Assembly (NCBI GenBank): GCA_019753405.1
Contig: JAIKLF010000002.1
Location: 17,338-81,337 of the forward strand
Origin: Murdochiella sp. Marseille-P8839
GTDB lineage: Bacteria > Bacillota > Clostridia > Tissierellales > Peptoniphilaceae
Reading direction: 5' to 3'
DNA: 64,000 nucleotides
Shown here: piece after piece, positions 43,145 to 51,157 of the stretch
Position numbering within the stretch: position 1 is the stretch's first letter
Layout of the letters: each line of letters starts with the position of its first letter
The notes under the pieces: model-generated
Databases searched by the model: none
The model's input: the letters and a program-made list of their open reading frames with translations, nothing else
What the model was told of the DNA's origin: nothing
Position numbers and translations under genes: made by a program

Positions 43145-44389
43145 TTGCTGCAACTTCTTCTGGTTATCATCTATTTCGCTTTTATCAGCCTCGGCCTTCC
43201 GGACGCCTTGCTCGGCGCCGCATGGCCGAGTCTTTATCCGAGCCTTGGCGTTCCAATTTCCTATGCCGGCATGATCGCCATGATTATTTCCGCCGGGACA
43301 ATTGTGTCGAGCTTGCTCAGCGACCGACTAAATCGCCGTTTCGGAACCGGCCGCATTACTGCATTTAGTGTGTCCCTCACGGCCATCGCACTATTCGGTT
43401 TTTCTTTTTCGTCCTCTTTTATGCAACTCTGTTTTTGGGCCATTCCTTACGGACTAGGCGCAGGGAGCGTTGATGCCGCCTTAAATAATTATGTCGCTTT
43501 GCATTACGAAAGTCGGCACATGAATTGGCTGCATTGTATGTGGGGCGTCGGGGCATCGCTTGGACCGTACCTGATGGGACTTTGCCTAACGCATGGATGG
43601 GGATGGGCAAACGGCTATCGCAGTGTCGGCGTGATCCAGGTTGTTTTGAGCGCCGTTTTGTTCTTCACGTTGCCGTTGTGGAAACAGGCGGAAACGAAGC
43701 GTCCGGCGGCGAAATCAGAGGAAAAATCGGAGAAAACATCGGAGGGAAAATTGGAGAAAAAGCCCGCTTCGGCAACAGGACTTTCCGCGATTCTTTCTCT
43801 TCCCGGCGCTAAAGCGATACTACTATGTTTCTTCTGCTACAGCGCACTGGAAGCAACGGTCGGTCTCTGGGTAAGCAGTTTCCTTTCCTTGGCCATCGGC
43901 CTGGATCCGGAAGTGGCTGCCGGTTTTGCCGGCCTGTTTTATCTTGGCATTACCGGTGGACGAGCTGTTTCCGGTTTTCTTTCGTTGCGCTTCAATGATG
44001 ACGCTCTTATTCGCGGTGGTCTTCTGACCATCGGTCTCGGCCTTACCTTTCTGGGAATGAGCCTGTTTTGTGGTATGCTTTGGGCAAATTATGCAGAATC
44101 GTTGCCCACGATACTCGCTCTTATCGGCCTGGTGCTGATGGGATTGGGCTGCGCACCGATTTATCCCGGCATTATCCATTCCACGCCGGCACATTTCGGT
44201 GAAGACCATTCACAAGCGATGATCGGCATGCAGATGGCATGCGCCTATGTCGGATCATGCTTTTTGCCGCCCCTTTTCGGCGTTCTTGCCCGGGGCCTTT
44301 CCGTTTCGCTTTTGCCACTTTATGTGCTTATTTTGCTCGCATTGATGGCGTGGATGCATCGGCGCGTGTTACGTGAAACCGATGTGTGA
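43145..44389 (+). CDS. MFS transporter
   Basis: Major facilitator of 414 residues with about 12 hydrophobic spans. TTG 43145 is chosen because AAAGGAG (43133-43139) is correctly spaced. The N-terminal half has LGLPDALLGAAWPSL and, after helix 2, a DRLNRRFG cytoplasmic loop like the MFS motif A. The central loop (residues ~180-215) is a low-complexity Lys/Glu/Ser stretch with SEEKSEKTSEGKLEKK. LGLPDALLGAAWP resembles fucose-permease-like MFS proteins, but the substrate cannot be assigned. Confidence 0.87.
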   Translation: MLQLLLVIIYFAFISLGLPDALLGAAWPSLYPSLGVPISYAGMIAMIISAGTIVSSLLSDRLNRRFGTGRITAFSVSLTAIALFGFSFSSSFMQLCFWAIPYGLGAGSVDAALNNYVALHYESRHMNWLHCMWGVGASLGPYLMGLCLTHGWGWANGYRSVGVIQVVLSAVLFFTLPLWKQAETKRPAAKSEEKSEKTSEGKLEKKPASATGLSAILSLPGAKAILLCFFCYSALEATVGLWVSSFLSLAIGLDPEVAAGFAGLFYLGITGGRAVSGFLSLRFNDDALIRGGLLTIGLGLTFLGMSLFCGMLWANYAESLPTILALIGLVLMGLGCAPIYPGIIHSTPAHFGEDHSQAMIGMQMACAYVGSCFLPPLFGVLARGLSVSLLPLYVLILLALMAWMHRRVLRETDV

Positions 44390-44464
44390 TGCTTGTTTTG
44401 CCGGCATTAATGTTGGTGATGCCCAGTGCATGGTAAGTGAAACCGTTATGCAGTGACTGTTTAG

Positions 44465-44540
44465 CGATGGCTGTTTGGCTATGCCCGTTCGGCTCGGCTA
44501 TGGCCGTCCGGCTTGGCGATGCCCATCTGACTCAGGAAAG
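44465..44540. repeat. 19-bp degenerate direct repeats
   Basis: About four units resembling ATGCCCGTTCGGCTCGGCT repeat every 19 bp in the gap between the MFS and radical SAM genes. The preceding 44390-44464 holds no recognisable signal. Confidence 0.6.
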
Positions 44541-44548
44541 GAGATGCA

Positions 44549-45415
44549 ATGCAGTATATCGGTGATGTTTATCGGCCTCCCTCGGAGGCATCTTCGTTCA
44601 TTTTGCAATGTACGGTGGGATGTGCGCAGAACACCTGCCGTTTCTGTTCCATGTATAAAAAGGATTCCTTTTTCATGCGTCCCCAGGAGGATATTCTGGC
44701 GGACATCGCGGAAGTGGCGACGCATTGGCCGGCGCTTCGCCGTATTTTTCTTGCGGATGGTGATGCGTTGGTGATGCCCACGCCGCGTCTGGTCGAGATT
44801 CTGGAAACGGCGCAACGACATTTTCCGTTCCTCGAACGAGCCACAGCCTATGCCACAGTTCGGGATGTGTTGGCGAAAAGTGATGAAGAATTGCAGCAGC
44901 TTCGCGCATTGGGTTTGACGATGATTTATCTGGGCTTGGAAAGCGGTTCCGATGAAATCCTGCAACACATTCATAAAAAGCAGACGCAGGCAGATTATGT
45001 AGAGGCCGTCTTGAAGGCAAAGCGCAACGGTATCGATTCCTCGGTAACGCTCATTTTCGGACTGGGCGAACAGGAATTAAGCGACCTGCATATTAACGAA
45101 AGTGCGAAGGCCATCAGCTTGTCCAAACCGGCCTACGTCTCCTTTTTAAGCTTGCACCTGAGCCCCGGCGCACCGCTCTATGACGACGTCAAAGAAGGTC
45201 GCTTCACGCTTATCAGTGATGAGGAGATTTTAGATGAAATGAAACGTTTCATTGAACAGGTGGATAGCGAAGGGACGATTTTCCGCTCCAATCATGCCTC
45301 CAACCCCGTACCCGTCGGCGGTACCTTTAACCGTGATCGAGCCCACATGCTGCAGCAAATCGAAGAGGCACGTCGCTGGCAAGCCTATCGTCCGCGTTCC
45401 TGGCGGGAGCTGTAG
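44549..45415 (+). CDS. Radical SAM protein
   Basis: A 288-residue radical S-adenosylmethionine enzyme. The N-terminal Cys cluster CTVGCAQNTCRFCSMYK (residues ~23-39) contains an extended Cys arrangement around the CxxC-type iron-sulfur site, and is followed by the GGE-like ADGDALVM and a later TMIYLGLESGSDEIL typical of the Elp3/MiaB-like TIM barrel. There is no TRAM or B12 domain. AAAGGAGAT precedes ATG 44549. I recall the CTxGCxxNxCxFC-type start from uncharacterised clostridial radical SAM proteins; the substrate is unknown. Confidence 0.87.
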   Translation: MQYIGDVYRPPSEASSFILQCTVGCAQNTCRFCSMYKKDSFFMRPQEDILADIAEVATHWPALRRIFLADGDALVMPTPRLVEILETAQRHFPFLERATAYATVRDVLAKSDEELQQLRALGLTMIYLGLESGSDEILQHIHKKQTQADYVEAVLKAKRNGIDSSVTLIFGLGEQELSDLHINESAKAISLSKPAYVSFLSLHLSPGAPLYDDVKEGRFTLISDEEILDEMKRFIEQVDSEGTIFRSNHASNPVPVGGTFNRDRAHMLQQIEEARRWQAYRPRSWREL

Positions 45416-45548
45416 ATCGTCAATCTGCGCATGACGGGCGCTTCACGCCGCTTGATCCGCTATAGGCGGCGCAGTGATAGAAGGTGCGCCGCTCCAACCG
45501 TCAACTGTGGCGCGATTCTCCTTGCAAAATGTGTGTGACAAAGTGTGT

Positions 45549-45800
45549 GACCCTGGCCTGGTGAAACAATATCTCGCAGCCAGGGTCGATTTTTGTGGCG
45601 AAACCCTGGCTGGTAAGAAACAATTTTGTCAGCCAGGGTCGATTTTCATTCTTGGCCCCTGGCTGGGTAAAACGAAGTGCCGTTGTCAGGGGTTCTCTTT
45701 GCTCGCCAGACCCTGGCTACAGAAAATAGCGTATACCAGCCGGGGTCGAGCTCCTTATTCTGACCCTGGCTAGGGGATAAAACTTTTTCCAGCCAGGGTT
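45549..45800. repeat. Alternating inverted-repeat array, CCCTGGCT family (copy 2)
   Basis: Five units with ACCCTGGCT and AGCCAGGGT ends start near 45549, 45603, 45656, 45709 and 45761, period ~54 bp, the same family and spacing as 13654-14218. Interiors include GGTAAGAAACAATTTTGTC and TAGGGGATAAAACTTTTTCC. The flanking 45416-45548 holds a degenerate GCGCCGC-type repeat and no gene. Confidence 0.85.
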
Positions 45801-45848
45801 GGGTAGCGAAGCGCCGCCAAAAATGATATTGACAGAGCAGTGGAAGGT

Positions 45849-45943
45849 GGAGCGCCGCTTGAACAAATGCTGGCGGCGCAGTTTTCAGAAGGATCGCCGC
45901 CTTCGGCGGCGTTTTTAAATCGCCGGCCAAAGGCCGGCTCCTT
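45849..45943. repeat. 95-bp GC-rich multi-hairpin element, copy a
   Basis: GGAGCGCCGC...GGCGGCGC followed by CGCCGCC-TTC-GGCGGCG, TTTTTAAAT and GCCGGCC-AAA-GGCCGGC. Nearly identical to 46285-46379. The T-run after the second hairpin gives it terminator character on the plus strand. Confidence 0.85.
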
Positions 45944-45947
45944 ATCC

Positions 45948-46203
45948 TGTAGAGAGGAAATGTCGAAAAGGGCGAAACCCCTCTACAGCCGGTCGCCATC
46001 CTGTAGAGGGGAGATATCGAAAAGGGCGAAACCGCTCTACATCCTCTCGTCATCCCGTAGAGCGGAATGCTTGAAAAACGAAAAACCACTCTACACATGG
46101 TCATGCTCCTGTAGAGTGGAATTGCCGAAAAGGGCGAAACCGCTCTACATCCTCTCGTCATCCTGTAGAGTGGAATGGCGGAAACAGGAAAAACCACTCT
46201 ACA
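45948..46203. repeat. Alternating inverted-repeat array, TGTAGAG family
   Basis: Five units with CTGTAGAGNGGAA at one end and CCNCTCTACA at the other, period ~52 bp. Interiors read GAAAAGGGCGAAA or similar, and linkers TCCTCTCGTCATC recur. One base in the stem varies together on both arms: GTGG pairs with CCAC in two units, while GGGG pairs with CCGC imperfectly in another. Confidence 0.85.
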
Positions 46204-46284
46204 TCCGCCTGCACACTGGTAAAATGGTTTTGCGATAATTACAAAACAGACACAATTTCTGTGACACGAAAAGAAAAATCAAGC

Positions 46285-46379
46285 GGAGCGCCGCTTGAAC
46301 AAATGCTGGCGGCGCAGTTCTCAGAAGGATCGCCGCCTTCAGCGGCGTTTTTAAATCGCGGGCCAAAGGCCGGCTCCTT
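46285..46379. repeat. 95-bp GC-rich multi-hairpin element, copy b
   Basis: Second copy of 45849-45943, 436 bp away, with about three base differences. One of these (CCTTCAGCGG instead of CCTTCGGCGG) alters a hairpin end. Confidence 0.85.
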
Positions 46380-46440
46380 CTTGGCACCGCAATAGCATTG
46401 AGCGGCGCCCAACCACCGACCGCAGGTCGGCACCGCCTTT

Positions 46441-46652
46441 CTATGATGGTGGTGGAATTGCGATTTCAGCAAATCACCACCATCGCCGAAGCCACAGATG
46501 ATGGTGGTGGAACCGCAATTTCGGCAAACCACCACCAACGCCGAAGCCACAAACGATGATGGTGGAACTGCGATTTCAGCAAACCACCACCATCACCGAA
46601 GCCACAAACGATGGTGGTGGAACCGTAATTTCAGCCAACCACCACCATCTCG
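46441..46652. repeat. Alternating inverted-repeat array, TGGTGGTGG family
   Basis: Four units with ATGGTGGTGGAA and CCACCACCAT ends enclose interiors such as CCGCAATTTCGGCAAA, period ~56 bp. Linkers carry CGCCGAAGCCACAAACG. No gene is visible. Confidence 0.85.
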
Positions 46653-46734
46653 GCGCCTTTCCTTTCGCCCGCGGCCTTCATCCGGCCGTAGGCTGCTGAT
46701 AAATCTTGTTTAATTCGCCTGCTGGTGCCACCAT

Positions 46735-46890
46735 CGATTCACAGGGAGCTTGCTTAGAGAGTCGCACGAATGCAGGTGACTTTGCTTAGCACCGGCCGAG
46801 CGACCGCAGACAGCTTTGCTTAGCGAGCCGCCGACCGCAGGCGACTCTGCTTAGTGTCCCGAGCGAACGCGGCAGTTTTGCTCTGCTCAG
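46735..46890. repeat. Degenerate direct repeats upstream of dnaX
   Basis: Three to four imperfect units of ~35-40 bp carry CGACCGCAGGCGACT and TGCTTAG. A TAAAAT box at 46903-46908, 18 bp ahead of ATG 46927, is the only promoter-like sign, with a poor -35. No SRP RNA signature was seen. Confidence 0.5.
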
Positions 46891-46926
46891 CAACACCTAT
46901 GTTAAAATGGAGGATAGGAGGCAATC

Positions 46927-49014
46927 ATGCAAAAAGCTCTTTATCGCGCCTACCGTCCACAGACCTTTGACGAGGTGGTCGGCCAGGATGCTATTGTTAC
47001 CGCATTGAAAAATCAGATCATGACCGGGCATATCGGCCATGCGTATCTCTTTTCCGGCACACGCGGCACGGGCAAAACGTCCTGCGCCAAAATTTTTGCG
47101 CGCGCGGTCAACTGCTTGGAACCGCAGGAAGGCAATCCCTGTAATGCGTGCGCCCATTGTCGTGCCATCTTGGACGAAACCACTATGGACGTCGTCGAAA
47201 TGGATGCCGCCTCCAACCGCGGAATTGACGACATTCGGGAGTTAAGGGAAACCGTCATTTATCCGCCAGCACAAGTGCGTTACAAGGTCTATATCATCGA
47301 CGAAGCCCATATGATCACCAAAGAAGGCTTTAATGCGCTACTGAAGATGATGGAAGAACCGCCCGCACACCTGATTTTCATTCTAGCGACGACCGAGCCG
47401 GAAAAAATTCCGCCCACCATTCTTTCGCGCGTCCAGCGTTACGAATTTAAGCGCATTGATGTGGAAGTTATTACGCAACGCCTTTCCTACATTGCGAAAA
47501 AGCAGGGCGTTACGATTACATCGGAAGCATTGACCACTCTGGCACGTGCCGCGGACGGCGCTTTGCGTGACGCGCTCTCGCTGCTCGATCAGGTGATGGC
47601 CATGGGCGAGACCGATATCACGGAAGAACTGGTTGATCGTGTGCTCGGCACTGCCGGCAAGTTGTCGCTGACCGAGCTTACGCGGGATGTGCTGAACGAT
47701 CGCATGACTGCAGCGATGACCCATGCCGTCTCCCTCCTTCAGGAAGGAAAAGAGGCCGCCGTACTCCTTCGGGAATGGATCGCCTATTTTCAGCAATTGT
47801 TGCTGATCAAAGGGGCCGGCAAGGAGTGGAAGGCGCCTATTTCGGACATGGAACGCCGGGAGATGGAGGAGCTCGTTGCCGACGTTCCCATGATGCGCCT
47901 GCTCGACTCCGTCGATCACTTGGTGGAAACCGAGGTGCTGTTGCAGAAATCGGATCATGCCGAAACGTTGTTTCTGGCTGCCGTCGCTCGACTCATCAAC
48001 TATGCCTCCCCGCGCGTACTGGAAAGCCGCATTGCCGCGCTGGAACAAAAACTGGCCATCGTGGAACGTTGGCAATCTCCGGAAAAAGCCATCCGGGATG
48101 CGTTGGATCGATTGCAGGCGGTTGCGTCCACCGCGCTACAGGCTACTATTCCGTCGGCCAAAGAGCCACCGACGTCTGCCGTTGCATCCATCGCGCCACA
48201 GCCGATCGACGCACCCCAATCATCGGCATCACCGAAACCCGCTGCTCCGCAGCCGGCTGACGTACCCCAATCTTCGGCACCACCGAAACTCGCTGCACAG
48301 CCGATAGCACCCAAAAGCCCGGAACCGCCAAAAGCTTCACCGCAACCCGCGACAGCTTCACCGCAACCCACGACGGCTTCGCAACCGACTGCGCCATCCA
48401 ACTCCTTTTCGGCGGATCCCGAAGGTTGGTATCGACGCCATGAGAATGCCTGGCGCAATGTTGTGGAAAAAGAAAAAATCGTGCCCACGTTTTTTCTGGG
48501 ACGTTTTGCTAAAATAGACGTACACCAGGGCGAGGCTTACGTTTCCTATACCCGGGAAAACGAAGCAAAAGGCGCCCTCCTCAAGGGAAAAGAAGAAGAA
48601 CTGTCCGCCGCATTTTCCCGTTTTGCCGGGGAAACGATCCGCCTGCATCTCGGCGAAGAATCACCGGCAAGGCGACCTTCGAGCAGCACAACCGGGTCGA
48701 CACAATCAAAGGATTTGACGAGCTTGTCGACGCAACCTAAGAACGGGACACAACCTGAGGGCAGGAAGCAACCTAAGGACGGGACGCAACCTGAGGACAG
48801 GAAGAAATCCAAGGACGGGATGAGCACGTCGACAAAAACGACAACTGTACCAACGACTGCCGTGCCAACAACGCCTTCCGCGGAAATGGCGACAGACAAA
48901 GGGCACAAACCGACGAGCGTGTCCGGCGAGGAGACTCCCAAGCCGGAATCAGACTGGACATGGCAGGAATTACAACGCACCATCCCCAAAGAAATACTCA
49001 AGAAGATAGAATAA
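46927..49014 (+). CDS. dnaX: DNA polymerase III subunit gamma/tau
   Basis: Clamp-loader ATPase of 695 residues. The N-terminal YRAYRPQTFDEVVGQ is diagnostic, Walker A is GTRGTGKTS, a Cys4 zinc module lies around residues 63-78 (CLEPQEGNPCNACAHC), and the DEAH-like Walker B is IIDEAHM. Domain III and the tau-type C-terminus follow, separated by a Pro/Ala/Ser/Gln-rich linker (~405-490) with APQP-like repeats. A second Thr/Ser/Lys-rich stretch precedes the end. AGGAGG precedes ATG. It heads the conserved dnaX-ybaB-recR order. Confidence 0.96.
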   Translation: MQKALYRAYRPQTFDEVVGQDAIVTALKNQIMTGHIGHAYLFSGTRGTGKTSCAKIFARAVNCLEPQEGNPCNACAHCRAILDETTMDVVEMDAASNRGIDDIRELRETVIYPPAQVRYKVYIIDEAHMITKEGFNALLKMMEEPPAHLIFILATTEPEKIPPTILSRVQRYEFKRIDVEVITQRLSYIAKKQGVTITSEALTTLARAADGALRDALSLLDQVMAMGETDITEELVDRVLGTAGKLSLTELTRDVLNDRMTAAMTHAVSLLQEGKEAAVLLREWIAYFQQLLLIKGAGKEWKAPISDMERREMEELVADVPMMRLLDSVDHLVETEVLLQKSDHAETLFLAAVARLINYASPRVLESRIAALEQKLAIVERWQSPEKAIRDALDRLQAVASTALQATIPSAKEPPTSAVASIAPQPIDAPQSSASPKPAAPQPADVPQSSAPPKLAAQPIAPKSPEPPKASPQPATASPQPTTASQPTAPSNSFSADPEGWYRRHENAWRNVVEKEKIVPTFFLGRFAKIDVHQGEAYVSYTRENEAKGALLKGKEEELSAAFSRFAGETIRLHLGEESPARRPSSSTTGSTQSKDLTSLSTQPKNGTQPEGRKQPKDGTQPEDRKKSKDGMSTSTKTTTVPTTAVPTTPSAEMATDKGHKPTSVSGEETPKPESDWTWQELQRTIPKEILKKIE

Positions 49015-49023
49015 GGAGGAGAC

Positions 49024-49359
49024 ATGAAGGGATTCAAAGGACCGCGCAGCGGCAACAATATGAACAATATGATGAAGAAGATGCAGCGCCTGCAGCGTCA
49101 GATGGAAGAGACGCAGCAGAAGATCGACGCAACCGAAATCGAGACCAGTGCCGGCGGCGGTGTCGTCAAAGTCAAAATGAACGGAAAACATGAACTGTTA
49201 GAGCTTGTGATTGATCCGGAAGTCGTGGATCCCGAAGATACGGAAATGTTGGCGGATCTCGTCATGGTTGCCGTGAATGACGCGATTCAGCAGGCGACAG
49301 CACTTAACGAATCGGAGATGGGACGCCTAACAGGCGGAATGAACATTCCGGGACTCTAA
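49024..49359 (+). CDS. ybaB: YbaB/EbfC nucleoid-associated protein
   Basis: A 111-residue DNA-binding protein of the YbaB/EbfC family. A Gly/Asn/Met-rich start (NNMNNMMKKMQRLQRQMEE) leads into a helix, followed by beta strands with VVKVKMNGKHELLEL and a second helix. AAGGAGGAGAC precedes ATG 49024, 10 bp after dnaX. Conserved placement between dnaX and recR supports the call. The family binds DNA as a dimer and is linked to recombination genes. Confidence 0.95.
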   Translation: MKGFKGPRSGNNMNNMMKKMQRLQRQMEETQQKIDATEIETSAGGGVVKVKMNGKHELLELVIDPEVVDPEDTEMLADLVMVAVNDAIQQATALNESEMGRLTGGMNIPGL

Positions 49360-49418
49360 TATTCTGAATTCGACTAATTTGGGACGTTACAACCTCGAAT
49401 GTAAATAAAGGAGGGGAC

Positions 49419-50039
49419 ATGAACGAATTTCCGGCGTCCGTAGAGGTGCTGATCGAACGCTTTCGTCAGCAACCTACCATTGGGAAAAAGACGGCACAAC
49501 GTCTGGCGTTGCATGCCCTGAAAGATCCGGCCGCCACACGCGCCTTTGCCCGCGCCCTTTTGGACGTGACGGAGAAGGTGCACCGCTGTCGCATTTGTGG
49601 CAATATCACCGAAGAGGCGATTTGCCCCATTTGCGCGTCCACGAAACGCGACCATTCCGTGATCACGGTTGTCGAAGACGTCACCAATCTGTTGGCCATT
49701 GAGCGCGGCGCCGCCTATTTCGGCACCTACCATGTGCTGGACGGCCTGCTATCGCCCATGGATCAGCGAGGACCGGAAGATATCGGCGTACACCGCCTGT
49801 TACAGCGCATTAAAGACTCCTTGAACAGTTCTACGCCGGTAAAAGAGGTCATTCTGGCTCTTTCGCCTACGGTGGAAGGGGAGACCACCATGCTTTTTCT
49901 GGCGGATCAGCTGGAAGCATATCCTGTGCGCGTCAGCCGCATTGCCAGTGGCATTCCCGTCGGCGGTTCACTCGAATATTATGACGAATTAACGCTTGCT
50001 CGCGCCATGCAAGATCGTCGCGCGATGAACGACCGCTAA
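49419..50039 (+). CDS. recR: Recombination protein RecR
   Basis: RecFOR-pathway protein for single-strand gap repair, 206 residues. It has helix-hairpin-helix PTIGKKTAQRLALH, a Cys4 zinc finger CRICGNITEEAICPIC and a Toprim domain with VVEDVTNLLAIE and the YHVLDGLLSPMDQRGPEDI block. AAAGGAGGGGAC precedes ATG 49419. A 22-bp copy of its 3' end (GTCGCGCGATGAACGACCG) reappears ~67 bp downstream in non-coding sequence. Confidence 0.96.
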   Translation: MNEFPASVEVLIERFRQQPTIGKKTAQRLALHALKDPAATRAFARALLDVTEKVHRCRICGNITEEAICPICASTKRDHSVITVVEDVTNLLAIERGAAYFGTYHVLDGLLSPMDQRGPEDIGVHRLLQRIKDSLNSSTPVKEVILALSPTVEGETTMLFLADQLEAYPVRVSRIASGIPVGGSLEYYDELTLARAMQDRRAMNDR

Positions 50040-50177
50040 GGTGAAGAACCGCCGCGGTGTTTTTTCGCCGACCATCATGCGCCGTCGCGCGATGAACGAC
50101 CGTTGACATAACGTAACGAACGCGTCAGCACGTGTTACGAAAGGCCTCGGCAGCACAGTCCGACGGAACGCACGGCC

Positions 50178-50936
50178 TTATTTCCGACCGGCAAATGCTC
50201 GGGCGCACGTGACCAACCAGGAAAAAATGGCCTGCTGAGCATCATCTTTGGCAGCCATCATTTCCGGATGCCATTGAACGGCGAGAAATGCAGGCATTTC
50301 CGAACATTCCAATGCCTCAATCACGCCGTCTTTTGTTTGCGCACTGACAGAAAGAGACGGCGCGACGTCTTTCACTGCCTGATGATGAAAGGAATTCACC
50401 CAGACGCTTTCACCGAATAGATCTGCAAGAAGCGAATGTGGCCGAATTTCCAGCGCATGCACGCCATATTCCCGTGGCACGTTCTCATTGCTGTGATATA
50501 GTGAAGAAGGTTTTTGCGTAGGCAAATCCTGATAGAGCGTTCCGCCGAAGGCAATGTTGAGAAGCTGCATTCCGCGGCAAACGCCAAGCATGGGAAGATT
50601 CCGTTTCTTTGCCAATCGGGCGAGGGCGGCTTCGTGTTGATCCTGCTCGGGAACAACGAGACCGCAGGTCTTTTCGGTGCTTTCGCCATAGAGTGGTGTA
50701 TAGAGATCCGCGCCGCCGCAGAAAACGATGCCGTCGAGCACGTTGAGGAGCGCTTCGCGCTCTTCTTGCGTTTCTACCGTCGGCAATAGTATAGGCGTTG
50801 CTCCGGCGGCCGAAACCGCGCGTACAAAATCATCTGTGCAGACATGATAGCTTTGGCCGGGAACGCCCATGTGTAACATGGCGCCAAGCTTATCGTTGTG
50901 GGTGTAGGTCGTACTAAGACCGATAATGGGCTTCAT
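50178..50936 (-). CDS. Class I glutamine amidotransferase, peptidase C26 type
   Basis: Gamma-glutamyl hydrolase-like protein (PuuD/C26 type) of 252 residues. ATG 50936 follows AAAGGAG; the frame extends further upstream without a ribosome site. The nucleophile elbow is MLGVCRGMQLLN with the catalytic Cys, the oxyanion region is GIVFCGGADLYTP, and the His/Glu dyad is AVQWHPEM. Relatives cleave gamma-glutamyl-GABA or other gamma-glutamyl compounds. It is divergent from alr. The substrate is not deducible. Confidence 0.9.
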   Translation of the reverse strand: MKPIIGLSTTYTHNDKLGAMLHMGVPGQSYHVCTDDFVRAVSAAGATPILLPTVETQEEREALLNVLDGIVFCGGADLYTPLYGESTEKTCGLVVPEQDQHEAALARLAKKRNLPMLGVCRGMQLLNIAFGGTLYQDLPTQKPSSLYHSNENVPREYGVHALEIRPHSLLADLFGESVWVNSFHHQAVKDVAPSLSVSAQTKDGVIEALECSEMPAFLAVQWHPEMMAAKDDAQQAIFSWLVTCARAFAGRK

Positions 50937-51157
50937 AGCAGACTCCTTTTCGCTTTTTTTTTCATTGTAGCCCGTTACAACCGACCCTCGCAAGCTTTGC
51001 GGAAAGCATGTCTCCAGAAACAGCAGGCTTGTCACACAACGCGGCGGGGAAAAGCAATCCGGCGTTGCGTCTCATCGAAAACGTGATCTCTAACCATTGG
51101 CACGTTCTGCCAAGCATATTTGTCATAATCTGCGCAAGCTGCGCAGAAGGAGGAAGA

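Noticed and set aside
46680..46926. SRP RNA gene upstream of dnaX
   Set aside because: This is a common location in Bacillota, but the conserved GGAAGGAAGCA-type loop sequence is not present.
48460..48485. Programmed frameshift site in dnaX
   Set aside because: GAAAAAGAAAAAATC is A-rich but does not form a proper slippery heptamer in frame, and no following stop or hairpin supports frameshifting.
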